A DNA stretch of 64,000 nt. It comes from Pseudomonas purpurea. Lineage in GTDB: Bacteria > Pseudomonadota > Gammaproteobacteria > Pseudomonadales > Pseudomonadaceae. Position 1 is the first letter of the stretch; every line of letters starts with the position of its first letter. Under the pieces are notes generated by a model. That model searched no databases and was not told the DNA's origin. It worked only from the letters and a program-made list of their open reading frames with translations. Both the position numbers and the translations under genes were made by a program. Below, piece after piece: positions 39,580 through 47,247 of the stretch. Location of the stretch: positions 5,100,001 to 5,164,000 of the forward strand of contig NZ_CP150918.1 in NCBI RefSeq assembly GCF_039908635.1. The letters are read 5' to 3'.

Positions 39580-40232
39580 AGGCGCCGCTCGACCTGCAAC
39601 AGGCGTTAGGTGAACTGCTCGGCGATGCACAACTGGTGGCCTGTGAGTTGCCGGACACCGACCTGAAACTCTGGCTGATCGACGGCGACAACATGGACCG
39701 CGCGTTCAGCCCCGAGGAAACCCGACGCATTCTGCATGAGCCGCCGTACTGGAGCTTTTGCTGGGCCAGTGGCCTGGCGGTGGCGCGTTATCTGGCCGAA
39801 CACCCGCAGTGGGTTGCCGGCAAGCGCGTGCTGGATTTCGGCGCCGGTTCCGGCGTGGCCGGTATCGCGGCAGTGAAAGCCGGGGCGCTGGAGGTGGTGG
39901 CGTGTGACCTGGACCCCTTGGCGATAGCCGCATGCCGGGCCAATGCCGAACTCAATGACGTGCATCTGAACTATTCGACGGACTTCTTCGCCGAGGCGGA
40001 TCGCTTTGATCTGGTTCTGGTGGCCGACGTGCTGTACGACCGGGCGAATCTGCCATTGCTCGATGAATTCTTGAGCCGTGGGCGGGAAGCGCTGGTGGCG
40101 GATTCGCGGGTTCGGGATTTCCGTCATCCGTCGTATCAGCGGCTGCACATGCTGGAAGCCATGACCCTGCCGGACCTGGCCGAACCGGAAGAGTTTCGGC
40201 ATGTGAGCCTGTATCACGCACGGCGCGGCTAA
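39576..40232 (+). CDS. Class I SAM-dependent methyltransferase (METTL20/ETFB-lysine type)
   Basis: 218 residues. SAM-binding motif I is VLDFGAGSGVAGIAAVKAGA, motif II VVACDLDPLAIAACRANAELN, and motif IV DLVLVADVLYD. The N-terminal segment with PPYWSFCWASGLAVARYLAEHP is typical of methyltransferase family 16 (METTL20, electron-transfer-flavoprotein beta lysine methyltransferase) and of bacterial relatives often annotated as PrmA-like. It overlaps the upstream lipoprotein gene (ATGA). The protein target in Pseudomonas is not known; ETF-beta is a reasonable guess. Confidence 0.85.
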   Translation: MKAPLDLQQALGELLGDAQLVACELPDTDLKLWLIDGDNMDRAFSPEETRRILHEPPYWSFCWASGLAVARYLAEHPQWVAGKRVLDFGAGSGVAGIAAVKAGALEVVACDLDPLAIAACRANAELNDVHLNYSTDFFAEADRFDLVLVADVLYDRANLPLLDEFLSRGREALVADSRVRDFRHPSYQRLHMLEAMTLPDLAEPEEFRHVSLYHARRG

Positions 40233-40234
40233 AG

Positions 40235-40331
40235 CATCGCGATGCAAGCACGCTCCCACAGGTATCTAGAGCTGCCACAAAATCTTGGCTCGACACAAAA
40301 CCACTGTGGGAGCGAGCTTGCTCGCGATGGC
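40235..40331. repeat. REP pair, one copy degenerate
   Basis: A full REP at 40304-40331 (GTGGGAGCGAGCTTGCTCGC) faces a degenerate inverted copy at 40236-40261 (reads GATGCAAGCACGCTCCCAC). Confidence 0.8.
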
Positions 40332-40431
40332 GCCCTATCAGACAACATCGGTCTCCAATGACCGCCCCCGCTTTCAGCGCCCCCCGCCAAGCCTTATAGT
40401 TGCCCCATTCACGTTTCTTTCGAGAGAGCCC

Positions 40432-41304
40432 ATGAGTCAAGACACGCCGTACATCTTCGACGCCACGACTGCCGATTTCGACCAGACGGTGATCGAGAGC
40501 TCGTTCCACAAACCGGTGCTGGTGGATTTCTGGGCCGAATGGTGCGCGCCGTGCAAGGCGCTGATGCCGATGCTGCAAACCATCGCCGAGAGCTATCAGG
40601 GCGAGTTACTGCTGGCCAAGGTCAATTGTGACGTCGAGCCGGACATCGTTTCGCGCTTCGGCATTCGCAGCCTGCCGACCGTGGTGCTGTTCAAGGACGG
40701 CCAGCCGGTGGACGGTTTTGCCGGTGCACAACCCGAGTCCGCTGTGCGCGCGATGCTTGAACCGCATGTGCAAATGCCGCCGCCGGCCGCCGCCGACCCG
40801 TTCGAGCAGGCTCAGGCGCTGTTCGACGAAGGCCGTTTCGCCGACGCCGAAGCCACGCTGAAAGTGCTGCTGGGCGAGGACAACACCCACGCCCGTGCGC
40901 TGATTCTGTACGCACGCTGCCTGACCGAACGGGGTGAACTGGGCGAAGCGCAAATCGTGCTCGACGCAGTCAAGACCGATGAGCACAAGGCTGCCCTGGC
41001 CGGCGCCAAGGCGCAGATCCAGTTCCTGGGTCAGGCCAAGGATTTGCCGGATGCAGCGGACCTGAAAGCTCGTCTGGCAAAAGACCCGCAAGATGACGAA
41101 GCGGTCTATCAACTGGCGGTGCAGCAACTGGCCCGCCAGCAATACGAGCCGGCGCTGGATTCGCTGCTCAAGCTGTTCATCCGCAACCGCAGCTACAGCG
41201 AAGGCTTGCCGCACAAGACCTTGCTGCAAGTGTTCGAACTGCTGGGCAACGATCACCCGCTGGTGACCGTGTACCGCCGCAAGCTGTTCGCCGCGCTGTA
41301 TTAA
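40432..41304 (+). CDS. cnoX: Thioredoxin-TPR co-chaperone, CnoX/YbbN-like
   Basis: 290 residues from the ATG at 40432; longer in-frame reading runs through the REP. The N-terminal thioredoxin domain has an active site WCAPC, and the C-terminal part from about residue 120 has TPR-like helices (EQAQALFDEGRFADAEATLKVLL). E. coli CnoX has SQHC instead of CxxC and is a redox-quiescent holdase that hands clients to GroEL; the intact WCAPC here implies this protein may also be an active oxidoreductase. It lies alone between REP repeats and the opposing unknown gene. Family assignment is firm; combined activity is inference. Confidence 0.92.
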   Translation: MSQDTPYIFDATTADFDQTVIESSFHKPVLVDFWAEWCAPCKALMPMLQTIAESYQGELLLAKVNCDVEPDIVSRFGIRSLPTVVLFKDGQPVDGFAGAQPESAVRAMLEPHVQMPPPAAADPFEQAQALFDEGRFADAEATLKVLLGEDNTHARALILYARCLTERGELGEAQIVLDAVKTDEHKAALAGAKAQIQFLGQAKDLPDAADLKARLAKDPQDDEAVYQLAVQQLARQQYEPALDSLLKLFIRNRSYSEGLPHKTLLQVFELLGNDHPLVTVYRRKLFAALY

Positions 41305-41391
41305 ACAGCCTTGCAGGAGCACGGCTTGCTGCGGGCGGCGATCCGGCGATGGCGTCCTTGAGATCGCCATCGCCCAGAGCAAGTTCAGTGC

Positions 41392-41742
41392 CTACGCGGG
41401 CTCGATCCAGCGGTAGAGCGGCGTATCCCCGCCGCTCACTACCTTGACGTCGGCGCTGTGGCGCAAACGTACCAGCAAGCGCTTACCGGCGACCGCGTTG
41501 CCGGTCAGCCCTTCCAACTGCTCCAGCAAATCCGGCCCGGTCAACTGCCCGGCCTTGCGCAGCAAATTCTTGGCGATCTGCCACAACGCTTCGTCCTGAT
41601 TGACCGGTTTGATCACCGGCGCGCTGTCGCTCGCCGGTTGAGTGACCTGCAATTGCGCGCCGAGCTTTGCCCAGTCGCCATCATCGAGTTCCAGCGTCAA
41701 ATCCACCGGCCAGTCGCCGATGCTTCCACGTATGCGCAACAT
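41392..41742 (-). CDS. Conserved hypothetical protein
   Basis: 116 residues. The N-terminal half is a short beta-rich region (MLRIRGSIGDWPVDLTLELDDGDWAKL); the second half is helical and basic (ALWQIAKNLLRKAGQLTGPDLLEQLEGLTGNAVAGKRLLVRLRHS). No signal peptide or membrane segment. I do not recognise the family; at this locus pseudomonads commonly carry such a gene between the thioredoxin gene and the zinc locus, as I recall PA4062. It is divergent from the zinc-regulated gene at 41876, so the two share a 133-base promoter region. Confidence 0.65.
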   Translation of the reverse strand: MLRIRGSIGDWPVDLTLELDDGDWAKLGAQLQVTQPASDSAPVIKPVNQDEALWQIAKNLLRKAGQLTGPDLLEQLEGLTGNAVAGKRLLVRLRHSADVKVVSGGDTPLYRWIEPA

Positions 41743-41824
41743 TAGGGTTTCCTCACATTTCTGACGAACATGCTCCCACGCGCCTTGCGCAACGCCAAGC
41801 GGACAGTCAAACTCTCGGCACTCT

Positions 41825-41844
41825 TGTTATAAGATTACATAACA
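41825..41844. promoter_or_regulatory. Zur-box-like palindrome
   Basis: TGTTAT - AAGATTAC - ATAACA, perfect six-base arms, 31 bases before the zinc-locus start codon. Zur boxes in gamma-proteobacteria contain TGTTAT/ATAACA half-sites; the eight-base spacer here is longer than the E. coli consensus. The gene content downstream supports zinc regulation. Confidence 0.6.
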
Positions 41845-41875
41845 AAATTTTCATCTTCCCTCCCGGAGACTTGCC

Positions 41876-42487
41876 ATGCGCCGTCTGCTTCTCGCTTTGC
41901 CGTTCGCCCTGTTGCCACTGGCTGCCGCTCAAGCCGCCGAGGTCCATGATCACGATCATGAGCACGGCAGCCTCGGTGCCCATGAACATGGCGTGGGGCG
42001 GTTGAACGCAGCGCTGGACGGCCAGACCCTGGAGCTGGAGCTGGAAAGCCCGGCGATGAACCTGGTGGGTTTCGAACACGTTGCCAGCAGCGCTGAAGAC
42101 AAGGCCAAAGTCGCCGCTACCCGCGCACAGCTGGAGAAACCGCTGGTGCTGTTCAACCTGCCGACAGCGGCCCAGTGCGTGATCAGCCAGCAGGAACTGG
42201 AAAGCCCATTGTTCGGTGACAAACCGGACGCCGATGAACATGACGATGACGACGACCATGCCACCGACGGCAAAGGCCTGGCCGCCAAAGAACATCATCA
42301 CGACCACAGCGAGATTCACGCTCACTACCAGTTCAGTTGTGCAAACCCTGGTGCGTTGAAAACCCTGGACCTGACGCAGGTGTTCAAGACCTTCCCCGCG
42401 ACCCAGAAAATTCAGGTACAACTCATCAGCCCGAGCGGCCAGCAAGGGGTTGAAGTGACTTCGAAGGCTGCGACGCTGAAGTTCTGA
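41876..42487 (+). CDS. zrgA: Periplasmic zinc-binding protein, ZrgA/DUF2796 family
   Basis: 203 residues with a signal peptide (ending AAAQA). The mature N-terminus is His/Asp-rich (HDHDHEHGSLGAHEHGVG), with a second metal-rich cluster in the middle (DEHDDDDDHATDGK, then KEHHHDHSEIHAHYQF). The surrounding domain (LNAALDGQTLELELESPAMNLVGFEH) is DUF2796. It should capture zinc in the periplasm under zinc starvation. It is the first gene of a set with an ABC ATPase, an FtsX-like permease and a DUF3299 protein, which in P. aeruginosa (PA4063-PA4066) is reported as Zur-regulated. A Zur-box-like palindrome lies just upstream. Confidence 0.9.
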   Translation: MRRLLLALPFALLPLAAAQAAEVHDHDHEHGSLGAHEHGVGRLNAALDGQTLELELESPAMNLVGFEHVASSAEDKAKVAATRAQLEKPLVLFNLPTAAQCVISQQELESPLFGDKPDADEHDDDDDHATDGKGLAAKEHHHDHSEIHAHYQFSCANPGALKTLDLTQVFKTFPATQKIQVQLISPSGQQGVEVTSKAATLKF

Positions 42488-42502
42488 CTACTGCCCTATC
42501 CA

Positions 42503-42592
42503 GTGTGGGAGCGAGCTTGCTCGCGATGAGGCCAGCACATTCAACATTGAGTGATTGTAAGACCGCTATCGCGAGCAAGCTCACTCCCACAG
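42503..42592. repeat. REP pair between zrgA and the ABC ATPase gene
   Basis: REP core GTGGGAGCGAGCTTGCTCGC at the left and an inverted copy with one change at the right. It lies within the presumed zinc operon and may reduce read-through. Confidence 0.9.
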
Positions 42593-42620
42593 GGTTCACT
42601 TCCAATCAGGCCGGTTTCAC

Positions 42621-43331
42621 ATGACCCAACCCCTTATCGAATTGTCCGGCCTGAGCTTCAGTTGGCCCGGTCATCCGCCCTTGCTGGACATCCCGGCGTT
42701 TCGCCTGGAACCCGGTGAAACCCTGTTTCTCAAGGGCCCGAGCGGCAGCGGCAAGACCACCCTGCTCGGCCTGCTCGGTGGCGTGCAAAAACCTGATCGC
42801 GGCAGCATTCGCCTGCTCGACCAGGAGCTGACCGAGCTGTCGGCCGGTGCCCGCGACCGCTTTCGGGTCGACCACACCGGCTACATCTTCCAGCAGTTCA
42901 ACTTGCTACCGTTTCTCTCGGTGCGTGAAAACGTCGAGCTGCCGTGCCACTTCTCAACACTGCGCGCCAGCCGTGCGGTGCAGCGCCACGGCAGTGTCGA
43001 CCAGGCCGCCGCGACCTTGCTCGCGCACTTGGGGCTCAAGGATCAAAACATCCTGAGCCGCCGCGCCGACTCGCTGTCCATCGGCCAGCAGCAACGGGTC
43101 GCCGCCGCCCGGGCGCTGATCGGGCAACCGGAATTGGTGATCGCCGACGAACCGACCTCGGCCCTCGATTACGACGCCCGCGAGGCATTTCTCCGCCTGC
43201 TGTTCGCCGAATGCCGCGAGGCCGGTTCCAGCCTGTTGTTCGTCAGCCATGACCAGAGCCTGGCACCGCTGTTCGATCGTCACCTGTCGCTGAGCGAGCT
43301 CAATCGCGCCGCCACGCCGTTAGAGGTCTGA
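42621..43331 (+). CDS. ABC transporter ATPase, MacB/LolD type
   Basis: 236 residues. Walker A is GPSGSGKTTL (about residue 38), the Q-loop lies in YIFQQFNLLPFLSV, the signature is LSIGQQQRVAAARAL (SIGQQ in place of the usual LSGGQ), and Walker B with catalytic Glu is LVIADEPTSALD. A His in the H-loop follows (FVSHDQSL). It energises the FtsX-like permease encoded one base downstream. MacB/LolD-type pumps usually export or extract molecules across the envelope, so its role in zinc homeostasis may be delivery of a zinc carrier and not import; this is open. Confidence 0.92.
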   Translation: MTQPLIELSGLSFSWPGHPPLLDIPAFRLEPGETLFLKGPSGSGKTTLLGLLGGVQKPDRGSIRLLDQELTELSAGARDRFRVDHTGYIFQQFNLLPFLSVRENVELPCHFSTLRASRAVQRHGSVDQAAATLLAHLGLKDQNILSRRADSLSIGQQQRVAAARALIGQPELVIADEPTSALDYDAREAFLRLLFAECREAGSSLLFVSHDQSLAPLFDRHLSLSELNRAATPLEV

Positions 43332-43332
43332 G

Positions 43333-44598
43333 ATGTATTTGTTTCGTCTAGCCATGGCCAGCCTGGCAAACCGCCGCTTCACCGCGCTCCTGACCGCATT
43401 CGCCATCGCCCTGTCGGTCTGCCTGTTGCTGGCCGTGGAACGGGTGCGCACCGAAGCCAAGACCAGTTTCGCCAGCACCATCAGCGGCACCGACCTGATT
43501 GTCGGCGCACGCTCGGGCTCGGTGAACCTGCTGCTGTACTCGGTGTTCCGCATCGGCAACGCCACCAACAACATCCGCTGGGACAGCTTCGAGCATTTCG
43601 CCAACAGCCCGAAAGTGAAATGGGCGATCCCCATTTCCCTCGGCGATTCCCATCGCGGCTACCGCGTGATGGGCACCACCGACGCCTACTTCCAGCATTA
43701 CCAGTACGGCCGTCAGCAAAACCTGCAACTGGCCAACGGCCGGGCATTTGCCACCGACCCGTTCGAAGTGGTGCTCGGCGCCGAAGTGGCCGATGCGCTG
43801 CATTACAAGCTCGGCGACAAACTGGTGCTGGCCCACGGCGTGGCGGTGATCAGCCTGGTCAAACACGATGACAAACCGTTCACCGTGGTCGGTATCCTCA
43901 AACGAACCGGTACACCGGTCGACCGCACGCTGCACATCAGCCTCGGCGGCATGGAAGCGATTCACATCGACTGGCACAACGGCGTGCCCGCCCAGGGCAA
44001 CGGCCGGATCAACGCCGACCAGGCGCGTAACATGGACCTCACCCCGCAAGCCATTACCGCATTCATGCTCGGCCTCAACAGCAAGATTGCGACGTTCTCG
44101 GTGCAACGCGAGATCAATGAATTCCGTGGCGAGCCGATGCTGGCGATCCTGCCGGGCGTGGCCTTGCAGGAGTTGTGGAGCCTGATGGGCACCGCCGAAA
44201 AAGCCTTGTTCGTGGTGTCGTTGTTCGTGGTGCTGACCGGGTTGATCGGCATGCTCACCGCGATTCTCACCAGCCTCAACGAGCGCCGCCGCGAAATGGC
44301 AATCCTGCGTTCGGTGGGCGCCCGCCCCTGGCACATCGCAACCTTGCTGGTGCTGGAGGCATTCGCCCTGGCGTTGGCCGGAGTGATTGCCGGCGTGGCG
44401 CTGCTTTACGTCTGCATCGCGGCGGCCCAGGGGTATGTGCAGTCGACGTATGGGCTGTTCCTGCCGCTGAGTTGGCCGAGCGAATATGAATGGACGCTGC
44501 TCGGTGGCATTCTGGCGGCCGCCCTGCTGATGGGCAGCGTGCCCGCCTGGCGCGCTTATCGCCAATCGCTGGCCGATGGCCTGTCGATCCGTTTATGA
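43333..44598 (+). CDS. FtsX/MacB-type ABC permease
   Basis: 421 residues. One N-terminal membrane segment (RRFTALLTAFAIALSVCLLLAV) is followed by a large periplasmic MacB_PCD domain with VGARSGSVNLLLYSVFRIGNATNN and a C-terminal FtsX region of three membrane helices (LFVVSLFVVLTGLIGMLTAIL; LNERRREMAILRSVGARPWHI, the conserved coupling loop; then two more). This is the layout of type VII (mechanotransmission) ABC proteins. It partners with the ATPase encoded one base upstream and is followed by the DUF3299 gene. Likely Zur-controlled with zrgA. Confidence 0.92.
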   Translation: MYLFRLAMASLANRRFTALLTAFAIALSVCLLLAVERVRTEAKTSFASTISGTDLIVGARSGSVNLLLYSVFRIGNATNNIRWDSFEHFANSPKVKWAIPISLGDSHRGYRVMGTTDAYFQHYQYGRQQNLQLANGRAFATDPFEVVLGAEVADALHYKLGDKLVLAHGVAVISLVKHDDKPFTVVGILKRTGTPVDRTLHISLGGMEAIHIDWHNGVPAQGNGRINADQARNMDLTPQAITAFMLGLNSKIATFSVQREINEFRGEPMLAILPGVALQELWSLMGTAEKALFVVSLFVVLTGLIGMLTAILTSLNERRREMAILRSVGARPWHIATLLVLEAFALALAGVIAGVALLYVCIAAAQGYVQSTYGLFLPLSWPSEYEWTLLGGILAAALLMGSVPAWRAYRQSLADGLSIRL

Positions 44599-44609
44599 GG
44601 ACGTTGAAC

Positions 44610-45128
44610 ATGCCCCGCGCTCTGTTTGCGCTGTTGATGCTGGTCGCGCTGCCGCTCTGGGCGGCGCAGCCCAAGGACCTGACCTGGTCCGAGATGATCC
44701 CGCCGGACGCCCCGGCGGAAGTGCCGAACATGAAACCGCTGCACGACCTGTCGCAAATGAGCGACGCGCTCGCCGCCGAGTCAGCGCCGGCCGCCAGGCA
44801 GGACATGCCCAACGCGCCCGTGGTGAAAAGCCTCGACGGGCAAGTCATTCGCCTGCCAGGGTACATCGTGCCGCTGGAAGTCAGCGAAGAAGGCCGCACA
44901 ACGGACTTTCTGCTGGTGCCGTATTTCGGCGCGTGCATTCATGTGCCACCGCCGCCGTCGAACCAGATCGTTCACGTCAAAAGCGCGGTCGGGGTCAAAC
45001 TCGATGAGCTGTATCAGCCGTACTGGGTGGAAGGCGCCATGCAGGTGAAAGCCTCCACCAGTGAATTGGCGGACGCCGGTTACCAGATGGATGCGGACAA
45101 GATCTACGTGTACGAATTGCCGGAGTAA
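44610..45128 (+). CDS. DUF3299 exported protein of the zinc locus
   Basis: 172 residues from the ATG at 44610, preceded by GAGGA; an ATG at 44595 overlapping the permease stop is an alternative. A signal peptide (MPRALFALLMLVALPLWA) precedes DLTWSEMIPPDAP, and the core has VVKSLDGQVIRLPGYIVPLE, FLLVPYFGACIHVPPPPSNQIV: the DUF3299 pattern, with a conserved Cys next to a His that may bind metal. It ends the zrgA operon. Function is unknown; the recurring link to a MacB-like pump suggests a periplasmic accessory or a metal-carrying substrate of it. Confidence 0.85.
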   Translation: MPRALFALLMLVALPLWAAQPKDLTWSEMIPPDAPAEVPNMKPLHDLSQMSDALAAESAPAARQDMPNAPVVKSLDGQVIRLPGYIVPLEVSEEGRTTDFLLVPYFGACIHVPPPPSNQIVHVKSAVGVKLDELYQPYWVEGAMQVKASTSELADAGYQMDADKIYVYELPE

Positions 45129-45179
45129 AGACCAAAAACGCGATGGGTAAAGCGGTTTTTATTCCCTCTTGCGATTTCA

Positions 45180-45220
45180 TTGAGCTGAGTCAAAGCCCCT
45201 GACCGGGCGCTCCATACAAT
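45180..45220 (+). promoter_or_regulatory. Anr/FNR-type site and -10 element of oprG
   Basis: TTGAG-CTGA-GTCAA at 45180-45193 (consensus TTGAT-N4-ATCAA, both TTGA/TCAA cores kept). TACAAT at 45215-45220 is a good -10 element. A start near 45227-45228 would place the site at about -41.5, the class II position for FNR-type activators. In P. aeruginosa oprG is reported to be Anr-regulated. Confidence 0.7.
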
Positions 45221-45258
45221 TGGACACAGAATATTTGAATCTGTCCTTTGGAGCCCCC

Positions 45259-45957
45259 ATGCACAAGTCATTGCTCAGCGCTTCCCTCTTTGCCCTCGCG
45301 CTCGCAGCCCCGCTCGCCCACGCCCACCAGGCTGGCGACATCATCGTCCGGGCTGGTGCAATCACCGTCAACCCGAAAGCCGACAGCTCCAGCGTCAAGG
45401 TCGACCGCGGCCCACTGGCCGGCGCCAACCTGGGTGGCAAGGCCACCATGTCCAGCGACACCCAACTGGGCCTGAACTTCGCCTACATGATCACCAACAA
45501 CCTGGGGATCGAGCTGCTCGCGGCCACGCCGTTCGAGCACGACGTGAAGATCAAGGGCACCTCGCTGGATGCGGCCAACGGCAAGCTCGGCACACTCAAG
45601 CACCTGCCACCGACCCTCAGCCTGGTTTACTACCCGCTCGACGCCAAGTCCGCATTCCAGCCGTACGTCGGCGGCGGCATCAACTACACCTGGATCTACG
45701 ACGAACACGTCGGCAGCCAGGCCAGCAACAACGGCTTCAGCAACTTCCGCGCAAAAAACTCGTGGGGCATGGCATGGCAGGTCGGTGCTGACTACATGCT
45801 GACCGACAACGTCATGATCAACGCCCAGGCGCGTTACATGGACATCGACACCCGCGCCTACGTGGACAACAACGCCCTGGCCCAAGGCACGCGCGCCAAG
45901 GTCAACGTCGACGTGGACCCATGGGTCTACATGGTCGGCCTGGGCTACAAGTTCTAA
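45259..45957 (+). CDS. oprG: Outer-membrane protein OprG (OmpW family)
   Basis: 232 residues from the ATG at 45259; an upstream in-frame start at 45220 would hide the signal peptide (MHKSLLSASLFALALAAPLAHA). The mature protein begins HQAGDIIVRAGAITVNP and shows eight-strand OmpW features: LGLNFAYMITNNLGIELLAATPF, LPPTLSLVYYPL, PYVGGGINYT and the C-terminal DVDPWVYMVGLGYKF ending in Phe. OprG is a small outer-membrane channel linked to uptake of small hydrophobic or amino-acid substrates. An Anr-type promoter lies upstream; its terminator is split by an inserted element. Confidence 0.95.
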   Translation: MHKSLLSASLFALALAAPLAHAHQAGDIIVRAGAITVNPKADSSSVKVDRGPLAGANLGGKATMSSDTQLGLNFAYMITNNLGIELLAATPFEHDVKIKGTSLDAANGKLGTLKHLPPTLSLVYYPLDAKSAFQPYVGGGINYTWIYDEHVGSQASNNGFSNFRAKNSWGMAWQVGADYMLTDNVMINAQARYMDIDTRAYVDNNALAQGTRAKVNVDVDPWVYMVGLGYKF

Positions 45958-45970
45958 ACCGTACCCGCAC

Positions 45971-46294
45971 AAAGAAGGCGCCCTTGGGCTAATGCCTGTC
46001 AGTTAAGAAAACTCAGCGTCTGAATGCTCTGTTCTGATCTGAAATCTACCCCTCACCCCAACCCTCTCCCCAAAGGGGCGAGGGGAAAGGGAGCAGATTT
46101 CCATGCCTTTCAAAACCTGAGTTCGACTCGGACTTTCAGGTCGATGTCACTCGAATGAACACCGCCGTCAGTTCCCTCGCCCCTTTGGGGAGAGGGTTAG
46201 GGTAAGGGGGTGTTCTCGAGCCTGGCGAACAGCCCGAAGCATTCCTCGCAAAAGTGACGTTAACTGACTGGCATTAGCCCTTGGGCGCCTTTCT
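45971..46294 (+). terminator. oprG terminator split by an inserted element
   Basis: The left arm AAAGAAGGCGCCC (45971-45983) and right arm GGGCGCCTTTCTT (46283-46295) would make one perfect hairpin with a TT loop if the intervening element were removed. Confidence 0.75.
45986..46280. mobile_element. MITE-like element, 295 bp, no coding capacity
   Basis: 21-base terminal inverted repeats begin GGGCTAATGCC and match at 20 of 21 positions (45986-46006 and 46260-46280). It is flanked by TT on both sides if the GGG belongs to the element, or by an eight-base duplication CCCTTGGG if it does not. Inside, a second imperfect inverted repeat (CCCTCTCCCCAAAGGGGCGA and its complement) forms a long stem. 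No transposase is encoded, so movement would need an enzyme elsewhere. It has inserted into the loop of the oprG terminator. Confidence 0.75.
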
Positions 46295-46317
46295 TGTTGA
46301 TGGCTTGAGGGCTATTT

Positions 46318-47247
46318 CTAGCGCCCCAACAACCGGGCCAGCCCCACGCTCATTGGCGTGCGCTCCGGCAGCGTGAAACGCTGTTTCAGGCGCTGGTTGT
46401 TCGCCCGCGAATGGCGGATATCGCCCGAGCGCGCCGGGCCGTAGCTGATCGGTGGCAATTGCCCCACCACGTCACTCAGCGCCGTGAGCATTTGCTTGAG
46501 GGTCGTCGCCTGATTCCAGCCGACGTTAACCGCACCGACTTCCACCTGCGGCGCTTCAATGGCTTGCACCAGCAGGTCCACCAGGTCTTCGACATACAAG
46601 AAGTCGCGAGTCTGCTCGCCATCGCCGAACACGGTGATCGGCAGGCCCTTTTGCGCGCGCTCGCTGAAAATGCTGATGACCCCGGAATACGGCGAGGACG
46701 GGTCCTGGCGTGGGCCGAAAATGTTGAAGAAGCGGAAAATCGCCGGCTCCAGGCCATGCTGGCGGCGGTAGAAGTCGAAATAGTATTCGCTGGCCAGTTT
46801 GTCCGAAGCATAAGGCGTCAACGGTGCCTTGGCGGTGTCTTCGTCAATCGATTCGCCTTCACCGTTGTTGCCGTAGACCGCTGCGCTGGAGGCAAACAAC
46901 ACGCGCTTGACCCCGGCCTCGCGCATGGCTTCGCACACGTTCAGGGTGCCGATGAAATTGCTCTGGTGCGTGCGCACCGGGTCGTCCACCGAGGCCTGCA
47001 CCGAGGCCACGGCGGCCAGATGCGCCACCGCGCTGCAACCGCGCATCGCCCGCGCCACCAAGGCGCTGTCGGCGACATCGCCTTCGATGAGTTCGACCTT
47101 GGGATTGTCCAGCGGCAGGTTACTGCGCTTGCCCGTGGACAGGTCGTCGAGAATCCGCACCGAATGGCCTTTGGCGAGCAAGGCGTCCGTGAGGTGCGAA
47201 CCGATAAAACCGGCACCGCCGGTGATCAAAACAGGGCCGTCAGCCAT
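46318..47247 (-). CDS. NAD-dependent epimerase/dehydratase (extended SDR)
   Basis: 309 residues. The Rossmann motif is LITGGAGFIGSHL at the N-terminus, the catalytic pair is in TPYASDKLASEYY (Tyr-x3-Lys) with a Ser in FASSAAVYG, and FRFFNIFGPRQDPSSPYSG is the substrate loop typical of UDP-glucose/UDP-N-acetylglucosamine 4-epimerases (GalE/WbpP group). It should act on a nucleotide sugar for surface polysaccharide, though the exact sugar cannot be told. It overlaps the upstream SDR gene by eight bases. The same pair follows oprG in P. aeruginosa (PA4068-PA4069, as I recall). Confidence 0.88.
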   Translation of the reverse strand: MADGPVLITGGAGFIGSHLTDALLAKGHSVRILDDLSTGKRSNLPLDNPKVELIEGDVADSALVARAMRGCSAVAHLAAVASVQASVDDPVRTHQSNFIGTLNVCEAMREAGVKRVLFASSAAVYGNNGEGESIDEDTAKAPLTPYASDKLASEYYFDFYRRQHGLEPAIFRFFNIFGPRQDPSSPYSGVISIFSERAQKGLPITVFGDGEQTRDFLYVEDLVDLLVQAIEAPQVEVGAVNVGWNQATTLKQMLTALSDVVGQLPPISYGPARSGDIRHSRANNQRLKQRFTLPERTPMSVGLARLLGR

